Assembly: GCA_920105625.2 (NCBI GenBank)
Contig: OV050033.1
Span: 129,951,821-130,015,820 of the forward strand
Reading direction: 5' to 3'
DNA from: Clusia tigrina
Lineage: Eukaryota > Arthropoda > Insecta > Diptera > Clusiidae
Length of the DNA stretch: 64,000 nucleotides
Shown: positions 34,300 through 51,349 of the stretch, piece after piece
Layout of the letters: the number at the start of each line of letters is the position of its first letter
Numbering within the stretch: the first letter of the stretch is position 1
Position numbers and translations under genes: made by a program
Notes under the pieces: model-generated
Told to the model about the DNA's origin: nothing
What the model saw: only the letters and a program-made list of their open reading frames with translations
Databases searched by the model: none

Positions 34300-35028
34300 C
34301 ACAGCAAACTTCTTGAAGAATTATGCAATATGAAAAACCTTCCTATAAAGTCTCACAAAAATATATAATATCGTTAAATCGTTTCTAATCGCAAATTTCT
34401 TTCTACCGCCAATAAATATAAATCGCACATATATACATATGGTATACCACAAGGCACTCACTTTCTGTTGCACTGTTCACAATAGCCTTGAATGAAGTTA
34501 GTTCCATGATCGCCTCTAGTTGAAAGAGCTGAACATTATTTCATGCCATCTCTGGTTCAAATTGCAGCATTCCCGTTCTGGACGATCCCCGGATCATTAT
34601 TCATGAATAATCTATTAAAGCATTCCAAACACTCCACCAGTACTAATGACTACATATAAATATATCATGAGGCCTTAGACATTTATTAAGGAATGGGAGA
34701 TGATTTATATTGATGGGTCAAAAACCAGGCACTACACCATAAACAATTCCGCTACCTATGTTATGTCATGGTATTGCTCGGTATTTACACCTGAATCAGC
34801 AGCTCTACTTGAAGCAGTACTCTTTGCAAAGTAGAAAGAATTACATTATATGCAGTAACAGTGACACTCTTCGCAACCACTCAAACGTCACCCCACTAAT
34901 TGGAAAAGTTCGCAACTATCTTCTGCAATACAATGACACTATCAAAATTATATCGGTACCTGGACATGGTGAAATTTGTGGTAACGAAATCGAAGATAGA
35001 AGAGATAAAGAAGCCACCAAAGAGCCGT
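34300..35028 (+). mobile_element. Non-LTR retrotransposon remnant (RT tip and RNase H)
   Basis: TATGGTATACCACAAGGCAC near 34437 reads YGIPQGT, the conserved reverse-transcriptase (A)GVPQGS block. From about 34695 the frame reads MIYIDGSKT, then CSVFTPESAALLEAVLFAK, and in a shifted frame SDTLRNHSN and SVPGHGEICGNEIEDRRDKEA: the D, E, D and PGH.G..GNE.AD landmarks of RNase H. Stops and frameshifts show that it is dead. Confidence 0.65.
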
Positions 35029-35039
35029 AACAATTGTGC

Positions 35040-35960
35040 AACTACTTCATTCACAAAGGCATACATAAGCTTGGTCAAGAATTCGTATATGCAAGCTTCG
35101 CAAGTGATTTGAACAAATACCAGCACCATTACAAGGACTAAAATTCGACTGGAATGAAGTCTCTATAGACAACAATATATTCCTGTATAATATAAAAACC
35201 TTCGTAGGTCGTAGAATTGGCCACACTATTGTTTAAATGGTATAACTTAGTGTAATTTGGTAATTTCAGTCATAGTGAATCGTTTGGACTGAGTGCTCTC
35301 AATAATTCCAGCCCACCACATATCTATCTATCTATCGTAGTGGGTGGAGCACTAACTTGACTCTTCTTGACTGCTTTTATATGATCTTTGTATATTTCAG
35401 GTAATATCAAAGCAGCTATGATCTTCTCCCCTAACTATATCGCTATGTTTCTTACCCACGCCCTCCTTTCCCCTCTATATTTTTCTTTACTATACCTGAA
35501 TCAACTGTGTGCATTTATGTTTGTGTTAAATCTCAATGAATTTCTGTTTCAGTGTGCTCAGCCGAACTATTTTTGTGTTTGTTTTGTTGCTTTATTTTTT
35601 ATGTAAGTGCCGTTCCGTGCACGTTCTGCCTTATCACCAGAGTCAACATTATTCTGATGACTATTTGCATTGCGGCGCAAACATGTAGAACCTTCAGGGA
35701 GCTCCAGTGCGTTTGTGGGTTCCGCACATCGAATTCAATTGGAGTGAGCTCATCATCGATGCGACTTTTGATCTCCACACGCAATTGCAGTCAATTTAAA
35801 TCCATTACTTGCTGCACAAGCGTTCATACATGCATTTGAACTGCAATTGGAATGCATTTACGTTTTTTACATACCCTACACACCATTTTTAGTGTTTATT
35901 GCATTGGGACAAATTTTGGAAATTACAAAAACGAGGCATGTACATTTTTAATAAAAATAT
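35040..35960. other. Intergenic DNA with small TATC run
   Basis: A short (TATC)n run lies at about 35321-35336. Around 35599-35784 the minus strand has a GC-richer open stretch with host-like codon use but no start codon or recognisable family. Otherwise nothing is seen. Confidence 0.4.
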
Positions 35961-36129
35961 ATATAAATGGGACCTGCGTTGCTCGATACTAAATGAATAC
36001 AAATTTCGAATAGTTTAGTTAGAATTAGAATAGATTTTATAAAAATGATAAAATGGTAAAAAGATAAGTTAAACATAATTTATACATCGCATAAATATTA
36101 TTTTTTGAAAGCTTTTATAAAGAGCTTCA

Positions 36130-37330
36130 TTTTGGATCCCATATTGTACAAATTTCTATAAAAAAATGTTACTTGTAGTGAATAGTAATTTATTGAAATA
36201 TTTATACATGGCAACCCTATTCAAAATAATTGTATATTGAATTTTCTATAAATATTCTATACAAAACTTTACTTGTATTGAATGGAAATTTAATTAAAAA
36301 TGTAGACATGGCAACCCTATACAAAATATTTATAAAAAGGTTTTATAAATACCTTAATTTTCATGCCCATATTGAACACATTTCTATACGAACTTTTACT
36401 TTAATAGAAAAGTAATGCATGGCAACCCTGTTCAAAAATATTATTTATGTAAAGATTTTATAAGGTTTTGCAAATTGTAGGAATTTCAAAAAAAAAACAG
36501 CAGACGGTCCCTGCAGGCTGTGTCAGAGACACGGCCATTAAGTTTAACGTAGAATACGCCATCCGATAAGACAGAAAACATATATAACAATAAATGATAA
36601 ATAATATAAGCAAATGAATTTATTTATTTGATAGTTACTTTTGATAATATACATAAGCTTCCATGTTAAATTCAAATTCACATTTAACATTTTGTTTCAC
36701 TTAAATACATAAGTAAATATACGAAATTTCAATATTTCATCAATCAAAACAACAGCCGAAGGTTTGTGTCCACACTGAAACAGCAGCATAGTTTGTGTTC
36801 ACGCTACAAACTCAAACACTCAACCAAACACCACACATATGTTTGAGTGTATGTGTTTAAACAATTTTCATTTGAGAAATTTAAATATTAGGAAGATATC
36901 AACCAATATGAAATGTATATCAAACGAAAGATAACATCTTCATTTACCTTCAAAAAAATTTTTTAAAAAAGTTATCTCGCCGTTTCCTCATAATCAATGA
37001 AATAAAGATTACAACAATAACAATCTGACATGACTCCCTATACCGTAAGGTAAGACGTATTCTACGCCAAAAAATGTTGTATTGAATAATAATTTAATTA
37101 AACATTTGTACATGGCAACTCTATTTAAAATTATTGTATATTGAAATGTTCTACAATACGTTTATTTTGATACCCACACGGCACACATTACTATAAAAAA
37201 TGTATTTGTTTTGAATGGTAATTTAATACAAACTTATAGTTGGGTACCCTACTCAAAATATTATATTGTAAATTATTTTTTTAGATTTATTTAAAAAAGC
37301 TTTTACAAAGACCTTTATTTTGATATCTCT
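36130..37330. repeat. Satellite with ATGGCAACCCTAT landmark, interrupted
   Basis: Units of about 100-130 bp contain TTCTATA, TTACTTGTATTGAATGG.AATTTAAT, ACATGGCAACCCTATTCAAAAT and TTTATAAAGACCTTTATTTT. Landmark copies are at 36208, 36308, 36419, 37112 and a degenerate one near 37241. Between 36490 and 37069 the array is broken by unrelated DNA, part of which looks like a small inverted-repeat transposon. Confidence 0.8.
36547..37068. mobile_element. Possible MITE with CGTAGAATACG terminal inverted repeats
   Basis: ACGTAGAATACGCC at 36547-36560 faces GACGTATTCTACGCC at 37054-37068; the shared inverted core is CGTAGAATACG. The 522-bp interior is AT-rich with an internal inverted repeat (ACACTCAA.. 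against GTTTGAGTGT near 36800-36860) and no ORF. The satellite resumes directly after the right end. Target-site duplication is unclear, and about 50 bp left of the left repeat are also foreign to the satellite. Confidence 0.45.
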
Positions 37331-37379
37331 ATTGTATATATTATATAAAAGTAGCTACTTTACCACTTAAAAGGGTTCT

Positions 37380-39180
37380 TTGGGACAAAATATTATTACT
37401 TGTTTGTTCTCCTTACTTCCCACTAGCATAGCCTAACCAAGAGAGTTATAGAGATAAAATTTTGTACAAAATGAGCTTCAGTTCGAATTCACTGCGGGTA
37501 AGTCCGTACTCTATAACGCTCACTTAATATATATCTATATTCTTGAAAAGAACATATCTCAGAAACTGAAACAGCAACTTTGTTGAGACTATGTGAAGTT
37601 GGATTTGACCCCACGTATGAGTTATTCAAAGTTGATTTGGGAAAAGGGTTCTTTGGACCACCAAGCGCCCACTTTCTATAAGAGAATTTAGTCGGAAACA
37701 ATCCATGCTAATAACGAAGGAAATAAAAAACAGACCTACATAGCTTGTATAGAGACTTTCAAGGACTGTGTTGTTCGGGAGACCAACCACGAATATAAAC
37801 TGAAAGCTGTTCAAATGATTGAAAACTTAAAAAACCAAATTATTGGCAGTAATATGTAAAGTATTTGTAAAAGTCTGCACGACCGACTATAAATACTTTT
37901 CACTTGTTTCATATTCAATATTAAAATGTCAGCTTTGAATTAGGTTATTGGTATATAAATATACTCGTAAATATGCGAATACAAAGCACTTGAAGAGTAT
38001 CTTGAAAGTCAAGTGCTACACGTGATTGTGGGTTCTGGAAAGAAACGCTGAAACTTTCAAGTAATGTGGATTCCATTCATGCCGACTGACCAGTCAGAGT
38101 TCCTCACAGATACAAATTTGCAAGATTGTAGTTCAGTGGACCTATTTACATTGGCGCCAGAGTCAAACCGGTTTTACGCTCTTACTTGAAATTGTGTTAC
38201 TAAACCGAGTCGTCGTACAATTGGGTATAAATGAACTGCTTCCTATAGAATTAGTGTCGATAGTGAAATTGAAGTTGAAGAACACAGTTATGAGCAGATA
38301 TTCCGCTGAATAAATTATTCAAATATATCATAAAAATTGTATTATGTAAAGTTTTATTAATAATTATTCGAAACTAATGAAGAAACTGGAATTCGAATTA
38401 AGATTTTGAAATCAGCAACAATTAAGGAAACCGGTAAGAAGCTGCTTACTAGCAATGAATTGAAATAGGGCAAGTAAGGAATACCTCGTGGCATCCTATG
38501 AGAACAATCTTCCAGCCGAAAAACACAAACATATGAAGAGCATTGAGAACAGATGTGGTTGCTCAGAAATATTCAATGCTCCTTTTTTATATAAAATTGG
38601 TCTCTATTCTAATTGATGCAATGGGCAATATATGTTATATTGTCGAACTAATGAGTGACCCAAGAAGAGTATAATGCTCTTTGTACTCATATGTAGGAGC
38701 AAACGAGAAAAGAGCCCGTAACCCAAATTCATACGACTCCGTAGTGCGAATTTAAACTGTGGATCCACATCGAAAACAATTTTTCGAAACTCCACCACAA
38801 CATTCCAAATGGCTACAATCATGGAAACTTCACTTGGTCTCACTGGGGTCAGGCAAAAAAGACACATTACGCCTCTTCCAGAGACACTCTGTAGTTCGAC
38901 CATAAAATAGATGTCACCAATGAAACCATTTAGAATCGAGAACAATTTCATTGAAGACGTCTGAGGAAACCATATCTCAATGCTATTGCGTATGTTTGGG
39001 GATCTGCTGCAAGATTATTCTGATTGGATTCCATGAGGTATAGATTAGAAATTTACACCTCTTGACTGATGTGATTTCAAGGTGGTGGAGATTTCTGAAT
39101 GGTCAGGGAGTCATTACTAACCATGTAAATTCCAGTTCTGAGGACATCAACGAACAATTAAGTAACTTTTATTCCAAATA
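37380..39180. other. Intergenic DNA, nothing recognised
   Basis: AT-rich to moderately GC sequence; no protein family, RNA gene or regular repeat could be supported in either strand. Confidence 0.4.
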
Positions 39181-39225
39181 GTTACTTTTGTGCAACAGCT
39201 GGGGAACGGTCTTTAGAAAATTTGG

Positions 39226-39560
39226 TACTGAGATGCCCCTAAGCATAGATCAAAAGGGAAGCTACATTCAGTCAGACCCCCTTTCGAACCAAAACTTAAT
39301 ACCACAGAGAAAGGGTGAGGGTAAAGATGATATTTGGCTTACTGAGAATTTGAAACATATCCTCCTCGAGAAAGATTAATTCTCTTTATAGAGAGTTATA
39401 TCAATAAAATTTAAAAAAAATTGTTCTAAGATACCCCCAACCATGGATGAAATGGTGAGCTACACTTTTAAACCAAAATTGAATACCACAGAGAAAGGGT
39501 AAGTTAAGGATTATCATTGGTTCACTCAGAATTTTAAAGGTTTCCTAAACTACAACCTCT
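39226..39560. repeat. Two-copy degenerate direct repeat, about 190 bp apart
   Basis: TAATACCACAGAGAAAGGGT and neighbouring blocks (AAACCAAAA.TT before; TTGG.T.ACT.AGAATTT after) occur at about 39297 and again near 39482, each preceded by a C(T/C)AAG.AT.CCCC block. No function is apparent. Confidence 0.55.
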
Positions 39561-40389
39561 CTATACAATCGTATATCATCCAATCATCTTCTTCAAACAA
39601 GATTTCCACAACAGCAAGGTACTACCATACTCTTCACCCTCTTCACCATCTTCACTGAGCCTTTGACGCTCTGAATTATTGTTTAATATACAAGTACACA
39701 ATAGACTATGGTGTTGTACGAGTAGCATTCGAACTAATCAGTGGTTACCAGTTATAATCAAATAAGGCCTATCAACTTGTACCTATTTGTACTCGAACTT
39801 GTCCTCCTCTTCAAGTACTTAGATTGTTTGATTATTAATTTCCACTAATCAAAATATACACATTTCAATAAAGGTCCACTCAGTCATAAAACAATTGGTT
39901 TTTTGGAAATTTGAACCGATAATCATAAAAAATATTGAACAAAAATTCAACTGACCAGATAAGATCTATTCAAAATATTCCATTGAGGGCTGGGCAACAC
40001 AAAAACAGTCACCCTTAACCCAAAAAGAGAGCATAAATATAAACTTTTTTAATACCCTACAATACCAAGCTAAGTAAAAGAACTATGAACATAGAAGAAG
40101 AAACAATTGAACATCACAATCCAGATAGAATTAGTCTTTGAATTATACTTATATGGAACTAGTCTCTGAACTAATGGCATACTTATCTTCTGTGCCATTG
40201 TTGTCGCCGTGGAAAGTAATGATATCAGATGAGAGCCTCCTAACAGTGAAAGTGACGCAGGCTTTAGTGAGAAATAATCGGTGGAAACTCTACTGTTAAT
40301 AAAATTAGAACATTGTGAGAAAAACATACGAAGGAAGGAAGGAGCGAATAACAACCGGTGAAATACTCTAAAATACTTACAGGACTTAA

Positions 40390-40494
40390 CTGGTTGATGC
40401 AAATGACGTTCTCCTGATAGCAATATATGAAAAAAATGAGGAGGACCATCTGCAAAATGTTGAGAGAAGACTTGAGTTGGTTGACTACAAGAAA
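40390..40494 (+). mobile_element. Possible reverse-transcriptase relic
   Basis: One frame reads LVDANDVLLIAIYEKNEEDH then LQNVERRLELVDYKK before a stop. It resembles the (Y/F)xDD..I....EE.HL..V...L block of retroelement polymerases, with the first D of the DD pair spaced oddly. Context is non-coding; short and uncertain. Confidence 0.35.
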
Positions 40495-41384
40495 TGAATG
40501 TCAACCGAAATAGCCCCAACAACAAAATTAGAAAGAACGCTAAGACATCAGACAAATGCTTACTCGCTTACTTGGGGGAATCAACTTAAAAATCTCGAAC
40601 AGCAGAACAAGAAATAAAGGGGAAGAATAATGCAGTATGAAATTAGCAAAACAAAAGAATAAGGAACCAGTTACAAGAGTCTTTAGCAAACTCGGTGAAA
40701 ATCGTAGATGGAGCTACTAAAGTATGTAGTAGTAAATAGCCTAATACTGAAACAAAATTCCAGATACCCAGTGAAAGTTGAAGAAGGTACGAAAGGTCTA
40801 AATCTGTTCAAAAGTCAACTAAAGTCGGACAAGGCTTGGTAATACTTTCGTAACTAGTCGGCTTGTCATGTTCGTGGATAAATCACGCAACTGTGCTGCA
40901 AAACTTTGCAATCCCAGACCTATTAATATCACTACGAATGTCACTCGATATACCCAGATAGAATTAATCTTTCAACTTATATGATGTGTTTCCCTTTCAC
41001 GTCTAATGTAAGTCATTAGTTTTGTGGCGACGTTTGGGAGGTAACATATATGGGGTTCTCACTTGGAAGACTACAATTGTGGGAAATTCCAAAGAAAAAT
41101 CTGATATAAGTCCAATTTGCTTATTCGAAATATATTTTTCGAGGTGAAATTTTCCAGTCTGTCAATGTTTCTGAGTGTGTCCAAATGATATTTCACAACG
41201 TTTCATTATCTTCTTCTTTACTCTCAATTTCTGAAACTATTGTCGATGAGTTTCTACAGTTTTTTATGTGGAATAAGTACTTCTTTCTTTATAATCACAT
41301 TCGGTTCAGAAAGTGTAGAAGAATATAGAAGAAGAAAATAGGAGAAATGCCAGACTAAAAAATATCGAGGAAGTCAAATAACTA

Positions 41385-42200
41385 CCACAATTGACATGAA
41401 AATGTGGTGGATTTATTCCATATGTCGAGGTAAACAAGGTATATTGAAAAATGTCCCGGTAGTCTCAGAGTAACACAATTCAAACGAGAGATAGATTGAT
41501 TGCTTATTGTAGCGAGAATTCTCTGATAAATAGATACGTGTTACAATGCAGAGTGAAGTGGTGGATTTATTCCATGTCGTGGTGGATTTTTTGCTTATTG
41601 CAGTGAAAATGGTATGTTGAAAAATTCTATGATAAAACTATTCGTATTACAGTTGAATTGAAAAAGTAGTGGATTTGTTCTATGCCGAGGTAAATAAGGT
41701 ACATTGAAAAATGTCTTGGTAGTCTAGAAGTGAGTACCACAATTGAAATGAATCATTGATTTTTTTTTTATTGTAGAGCTAAAAAATACTCGTATATTGA
41801 AAAATTTCATGATAGGAATATTCAATATTACAATTCAAACAAAAAAGTTATGGATTTATCGTTTATTGTGGGGAAAATAATCTGTTGAATAATTTCGTGA
41901 TAGAAAAATTCTGAATTAAATTGAAATTTAAAAGTGGTGGATTTAAAAGAGGTGGAAAATATGGTATATTAAAAAAGTTCGTAGTATAAATACTCCTTCC
42001 ACCAATGAGATGAAAAGGTAGTGGAGTTGCCATGGTAAATCTAAGAATAAAACAAATTAAATTAGTGGTGGGCTTATAGTTTGTTGTGGTGAATATGCTA
42101 GATTAAAAAAATTCGTGGTAGATCAATAAGTACCACACATGAAATGAAAACATGGTGGACTTGTGGCTTATCCGGGGCAATATGGCAGATTGAAAGTGTT
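41385..42200. repeat. Degenerate satellite, about 90-150-bp units
   Basis: Units share CCACAATTGAAATGAAAA, GTGGTGGATTTATTCCATG, GAGGTAAATAAGGTATATTG and AAAAATTTCGTGATAGA. GTGGTGGA-like landmarks recur near 41404, 41559, 41672, 41935, 42020, 42065 and 42151. Strongly diverged between copies, so probably old. Confidence 0.75.
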
Positions 42201-42835
42201 ACATCTACCACAATTGTAGTTAGCTGACAACCCTGAACATTTCCTGACATTTACCTCCCCAATCACAAAAAAATCAAGCAAGGTAAGCATTAGCTTATGC
42301 AATTCAATATTAGTCTCACAACTTTGGTTGTTTGAAAAACAAATATTTTTGCGTTCGAATTTTGTAAACAAAAATTTAGTCACCTCACAGTAAAAAATTC
42401 AAGAGAGCGAAGCACTTCTATTGTATACTATAAACTGGATTGGAAAACTGTACGTGACAAAGCGAACAAAACTGGAATGGGTAGGTAAATGGTATGGCAT
42501 ACAATATAAGCTACAACGATGAGAGCGGTTTGATGGGCACAGTACATAAAAATGGTGGGATCAGAATAATCAGTGTGATATTTTACAGATCTACTAATCA
42601 TGAGCGGATATTCGGTTCTCTACAATCCACAAGTGAAAATATATTTTTCATCTTTAGTTGAATTATAAAATTTAGATCGCTTCTTCATCTGTTGATTGAA
42701 TCCAAAGACAACTGAAGTTTTCCTTCCTTATATATAGGAATAGAAATAGTCTCGGAAATCTTAGTATATAAATATTTTTCATTACGAATCCAAGATTTTA
42801 GTTGCTAGGACTCAAGCCCCACAACCCTCTAGATA

Positions 42836-43070
42836 TTAAATAACACAAATAATAATGTGGAATATGAATTATAATTAAAAAATAATAATAATGAGGAATA
42901 CAAATAATAATAATAATAATAATAATAATACAGAAGAATAATGTGGGATAGTAAAAATAAAAATAGTAATGATGAAAAAGAATAATAATAATGAAGTGAA
43001 TAATGAAGAATAAGTATAATAATAAATATAATAATTTGGAACAATAATAATAATAAAAATATTAATCTTG
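42836..43070. repeat. AAT trinucleotide-rich microsatellite
   Basis: Long AAT/ATA tracts including an uninterrupted run of AAT units near 42902-42930, broken by GAGGAAT-like interruptions. No gene content; translations from it are pure low complexity. Confidence 0.9.
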
Positions 43071-43402
43071 TGGAATGATGTGAGATTGCATAGGTAGCTT
43101 AGAAGAAGCGTTATCACATCATTATCACCTGCTTTCCTATCCACATCCACAAAATCTCTGTTTATATAATAATACTAAAAATAATACTGTGTAAAAATAA
43201 ATATGGTAATTTCATTGGTAGCTTCTGTTGAGTTAATCAAAAACCTTCACACTATATATAAGGAAGCTACATTATCTAGAGAGTTATCACATCATTATCA
43301 CCAGCTTTTCTAACCACATCTCTAAAATCTCAACTATTCTTATTTGTTCGTTCCGTAGGCGAAAAAAAGAAGACGAGAGAAAAGGAAAATATTTAAATAC
43401 GG

Positions 43403-43424
43403 GAGTACACAAACTTGTGTACTC
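43403..43424. repeat. Perfect 10-bp inverted repeat
   Basis: GAGTACACAA and TTGTGTACTC separated by AC, 347 bp upstream of the start codon of gene I. Could be an operator-like dyad; the role is unknown. Confidence 0.7.
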
Positions 43425-43770
43425 AACATTATGGCCGAGTCACCCTACCCCCTACCTACGACACTGAACCGCAACAGCCAGCGAGAAAGTCGTAAACTTC
43501 TACGACATTCAGGTAATATTCCATCTATTGTAGCTAACCGGGCGAGAAAACTACTCAACACCCTTAGGGGCCGCTCTTAGATTGTTTATTATTAGACGAG
43601 TATAGTGCAAAATTTATAGAAATGCAAATAAAATGAAAATTTATGAAGCTCGAGCAATTAATTTAATCAGTGGCAGCGCCTACTTGGTAAAGGCGTGCGC
43701 TAGAATTCCGCTTTAGTTTAAAACCGGCGGTGGTCGGTTGTGCAAGTAAGGAATCCGCCGACTGCGTAAA

Positions 43771-47821
<4,051 letters not shown>

Positions 47822-47854
47822 ATATTTTGAAGCATATGTGATTAAATAAATAGA

Positions 47855-49685
47855 ATATAAATAAATTTAGTAAAAATAAGTGGAATATAAAGCTTCCTGT
47901 GTTTGCTGAGCTTCCAGAAAGCTTTCTTGGTTGGGCGACTAGCGCAGACAACAACACAGATAAAGCTGATGGCGAAAAGTTCACCAAATCGGAATTTGAG
48001 CTTGTGCTATAAAAAGTTCTCAGATGAAATGGAGTGCAGTGCCTTCTCAACTGTGTTCACTCCTAAGCCTAAAGCTTTCAAGTAGGGTAAGTACAGGATA
48101 TGTACAGGGTGATTACAGGGTGAGCACAGTATGAGTATAGGGTGAACACCAGGGGAAGTGCACAGTTTGGTTGGTGAACTTTTAAGTTGGGAAATGTGGC
48201 AAATTTTTATATCGAATTTATTATTATTATGTTTTTTTTTGCTGATTCAAATAAGTGTTGAGTAAAAAGTTTTCCAGTCATGAATGAAGGTTATCAATGT
48301 CCTCAAAAGGAAGATATAGAAGCAACAGAGGACCGCTTGTTGACTACCCCACGAATACCCCAAGATTTATCAAAGGTGATATAGGGGACCATAGTTATTT
48401 CACATTGCAGAGGGGTTAACTCCCACTGACTTTATAGATGGGAAAAATTCTTGACTACCATATTTTGGAATATGAAAATTTTCTGACACGCCCATGCGAC
48501 CAGGCGTGCACTCAGTGGGAGATTTGGGGGTAGGGACCCCGAAAAAAAGGAACAAACTTTGTACTTTGATCGAAAAAATATGTATTTGAGAATAAACGAT
48601 TGAAGAAATAGAAAAATCTCTCCGCTAATGTTTTGTGGGTGCGCCCCTCCATGCGGTAAATCGTTGATTCCCAGTAATACAGAGCTCTCTTGAAGAGCTT
48701 CATATAAGGAGGCAATATATTAGTGGGACAAAAATGCTTCAATGGTCTTGACGCTCGAAACACTGTGTTCTGAGTTCTGCGCATATCATGGGTAAATAAT
48801 TATTGGTAGTTGTGAGCAATTAATTAAAAGAGATACATCGTAACAACCTTAACTGAAAAATGTATCGAATAAATAGGAAAATTATGGCACAGAACTACAA
48901 CAACAAATTTCTATACAGCATGGAACTTTGTGAGAGGCCAAATTAATTTCATAACGAATTTCGCCAGTGTTTCAATATACAGACTTTCGTCTGTATAAAA
49001 GGACAAACTTAGCAGAGAGTTGGTGGCCTTTATATCTTCTTGGTGATACTTGGGATTCTACCAAGGCACGGTTAATAATGTGAACTATCTGCAGTCGAAG
49101 CTAGTTCTTAAATAAATCCAGAAGATAGAGCATAGAAGGAGAAACATTGAATCTTTGATGGGGATACAGTAGGTGTTAAGGTCGCAGAGAACATATCTCC
49201 ACAACAACAATAACAAATCTTTTCTTCAATCATTCCGATATGTGCTTCTATTGCTAAAACTGTAAGCTATTTATAATGTTTTCTCCTCTTATACAGCACT
49301 GATACTATGAGTCATCAATGCTATAATATCTATTTCACATACATCAATGATGATGTTGCCTCTTTCATACTACTGGAATTAATGCGGCACTGATACTATG
49401 AGTCATCAATGGTGGCATTTCTATCTATCAAAGGTATATGAGCCAATGAAGTCAATGGCTCTTCTGAACTTTTGGACTGTGATTAAAACGGCATCCGCGT
49501 TGATAGTTGAGATGAGTTGTGATTTCACATTATCAGCGATAAGAATGTCTACGAGTAAAGTAGAATTGTTGTAATCCTGCAGTCAGGATCAAGGGAGACA
49601 ACTTAATTACTAGGCTTTATAAAGGTCAATGGAACCGAACTAACCCAGACATTGATTACTCCCTCCTGGATTGTCCTTTGGACAA
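47855..49685. other. Downstream of gene I, nothing coding recognised
   Basis: Starts with short reiterated GTACAGGGTGA-type units near 48090-48150 (GTACAGGATATGTACAGGGTG, GTGATTACAGGGTGAGCACAG). Around 49300-49420 GCACTGATACTATGAGTCAT occurs twice (49295 and 49385). Otherwise nothing is recognised. Confidence 0.45.
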
Positions 49686-49689
49686 GAGT

Positions 49690-50166
49690 CAGAAAACATT
49701 AATTTTGAGAAAATACTCCTTTAAAGAAAATAAAATTATGTGGTACACAGATGGGAAAAACTGGACCGGAGCAGCGGTATTCGGATTCAGAGCTAGATAC
49801 TCCGAACCCATGTGAAACTACCCAAGCATTTTCCCAGCTGAAATCCATGCCATCGAAAGATGCACACAGATTAACTTGAGTAGGAAACACAAAAGACGGA
49901 ACATAGCCATATTATCGGACAGTCAACCTGCCATTCGAGCACTAAGCTCTTACGAAGTAGACTCTCAGTTAGTATGGGACTGTCTTAAGAAACTAAACCA
50001 GCCAGGCCAAGATAACAATGTTACCCATTGCTCGGTCCTCGGACACATAGGGATCCCAGGTAAAGAGCAGGCAGACGAACTTGCCAGGGAAGGAACTTCC
50101 ACAAAAATAATAGTCACAGAACCTTTTTGTGGGTTAGGAAGAGGAGTACGTTATCAGAGAATATGA
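49690..50166 (+). mobile_element. Non-LTR retrotransposon RNase H remnant
   Basis: The frame reads MWYTDGKNWTGAAVFGF.. SEPM, a stop, then NYPSIFPAEIHAIERC, RNIAILSDSQPAIRALSS and CSVLGHIGIPGKEQADELAR. These are the ordered D-E-D-H blocks of the RNase H domain at the C-terminus of ORF2 of non-LTR elements. One internal stop and lack of the flanking RT show that it is a fragment. It has less decay than the copy at 34.7 kb. Confidence 0.8.
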
Positions 50167-50169
50167 GAA

Positions 50170-51340
50170 GTGTGCAGAACAGAAACTTTTTTCAAGCCCT
50201 CTTTCTTCGAATTGAATTTTGAATTAATTGACTTCATTTTGAAATGTAGCGTAATGACACACTAATATAACTCAAATACATAAAAAGCAGCTGCGACATG
50301 AAGAGTACAACTTGGAACCGAAATAGTTAAGAGTGTTATAAACTGAAATGCTGTTAAATTAAATTACTTTATGAAACAAAAGTTTTTGAATACTTGACAG
50401 AATCCACTGATGGATTTTTTCTTTTCTCAAGACTCAAGTTTGTTCAAGGATCTGCATTTTTAACTTACTGCTGCTTCTTATTACTACAGCTTCTTGTTAC
50501 ATTCTTGTTGTCGTTACAATTCAGCCACATTTGGAATTGTTCTTGAATCGCTATTTCCAATGTGAACTTAAGCTGCCCCAGTCAAATTTGATTTTTATCT
50601 GGGAGAGGTCAAATATTGCTTTGTGTCACTTCTATTATAAGGAAATTTGTATATAAATGCGCAGAAGTGTTTGGCACTTAAGTAGTGTATGACCAAAGGT
50701 ACAGAAGTTATGGCACTGGGACTTTGGAACTTTTGGCCATAGATTAGAGAAGAAATCTGGGGGAAATATGTGTAACTTCCGTTACGAATACAAGTAAAAT
50801 GAAGATATAAATTAGGAATTAATCTGCAATACGTAATCCAGTTGATGGCCACTGCCTTCCGGCTGACATGCAAATTGATTGTACGAGTATAAGAAAGGAC
50901 CAAGCGGTGATTTATGATATACAAAATATATTTCTTTAGACGCAACCTTCTTGTTTAACTAACTGCAGGGGATTATATAAAGAGAAACGTGGACTCAGAC
51001 ACACATTTATGATTAATGTTTGAACCTTAAATTTTTTGGATATGCATGAAAAAATTTAGTTTCGACCAACTCAAAGTAGCGAGGGACTTTGTTGCTGCTT
51101 TATATGGCGTGTGTGTGGGGCTCAGAAGACAAATTATTTCGCATACTCCATTAAATGATCAATCAATAAATATTATGAAATATTTTTATACACTCAAGTA
51201 CCTCTCAAAATTATGCCAAATTTTCTGGTGCTTGACAATAAAACAAAAACCAAAAAATAAAATGCAAACTTTCTCCACATTACCAAATATCGGCGCCTCC
51301 GATGCGCAAAAATTTCAATTAAATTGAACCTTTTTCAGTA
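50170..51340. other. Intergenic DNA, nothing recognised
   Basis: No gene, RNA or repeat array can be supported between the RNase H remnant and the A-rich array. Confidence 0.4.
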
Positions 51341-51349
51341 GTCAAAAAA

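Noticed and set aside
40070..40555. 161-codon open frame on the minus strand
   Set aside because: Composition is Phe/Ser/Leu-rich with no family. The plus strand of the same place reads as a decayed reverse-transcriptase block, so the frame is probably an accident.
42829..43150. Membrane-like minus-strand peptides
   Set aside because: Products of the AAT microsatellite.
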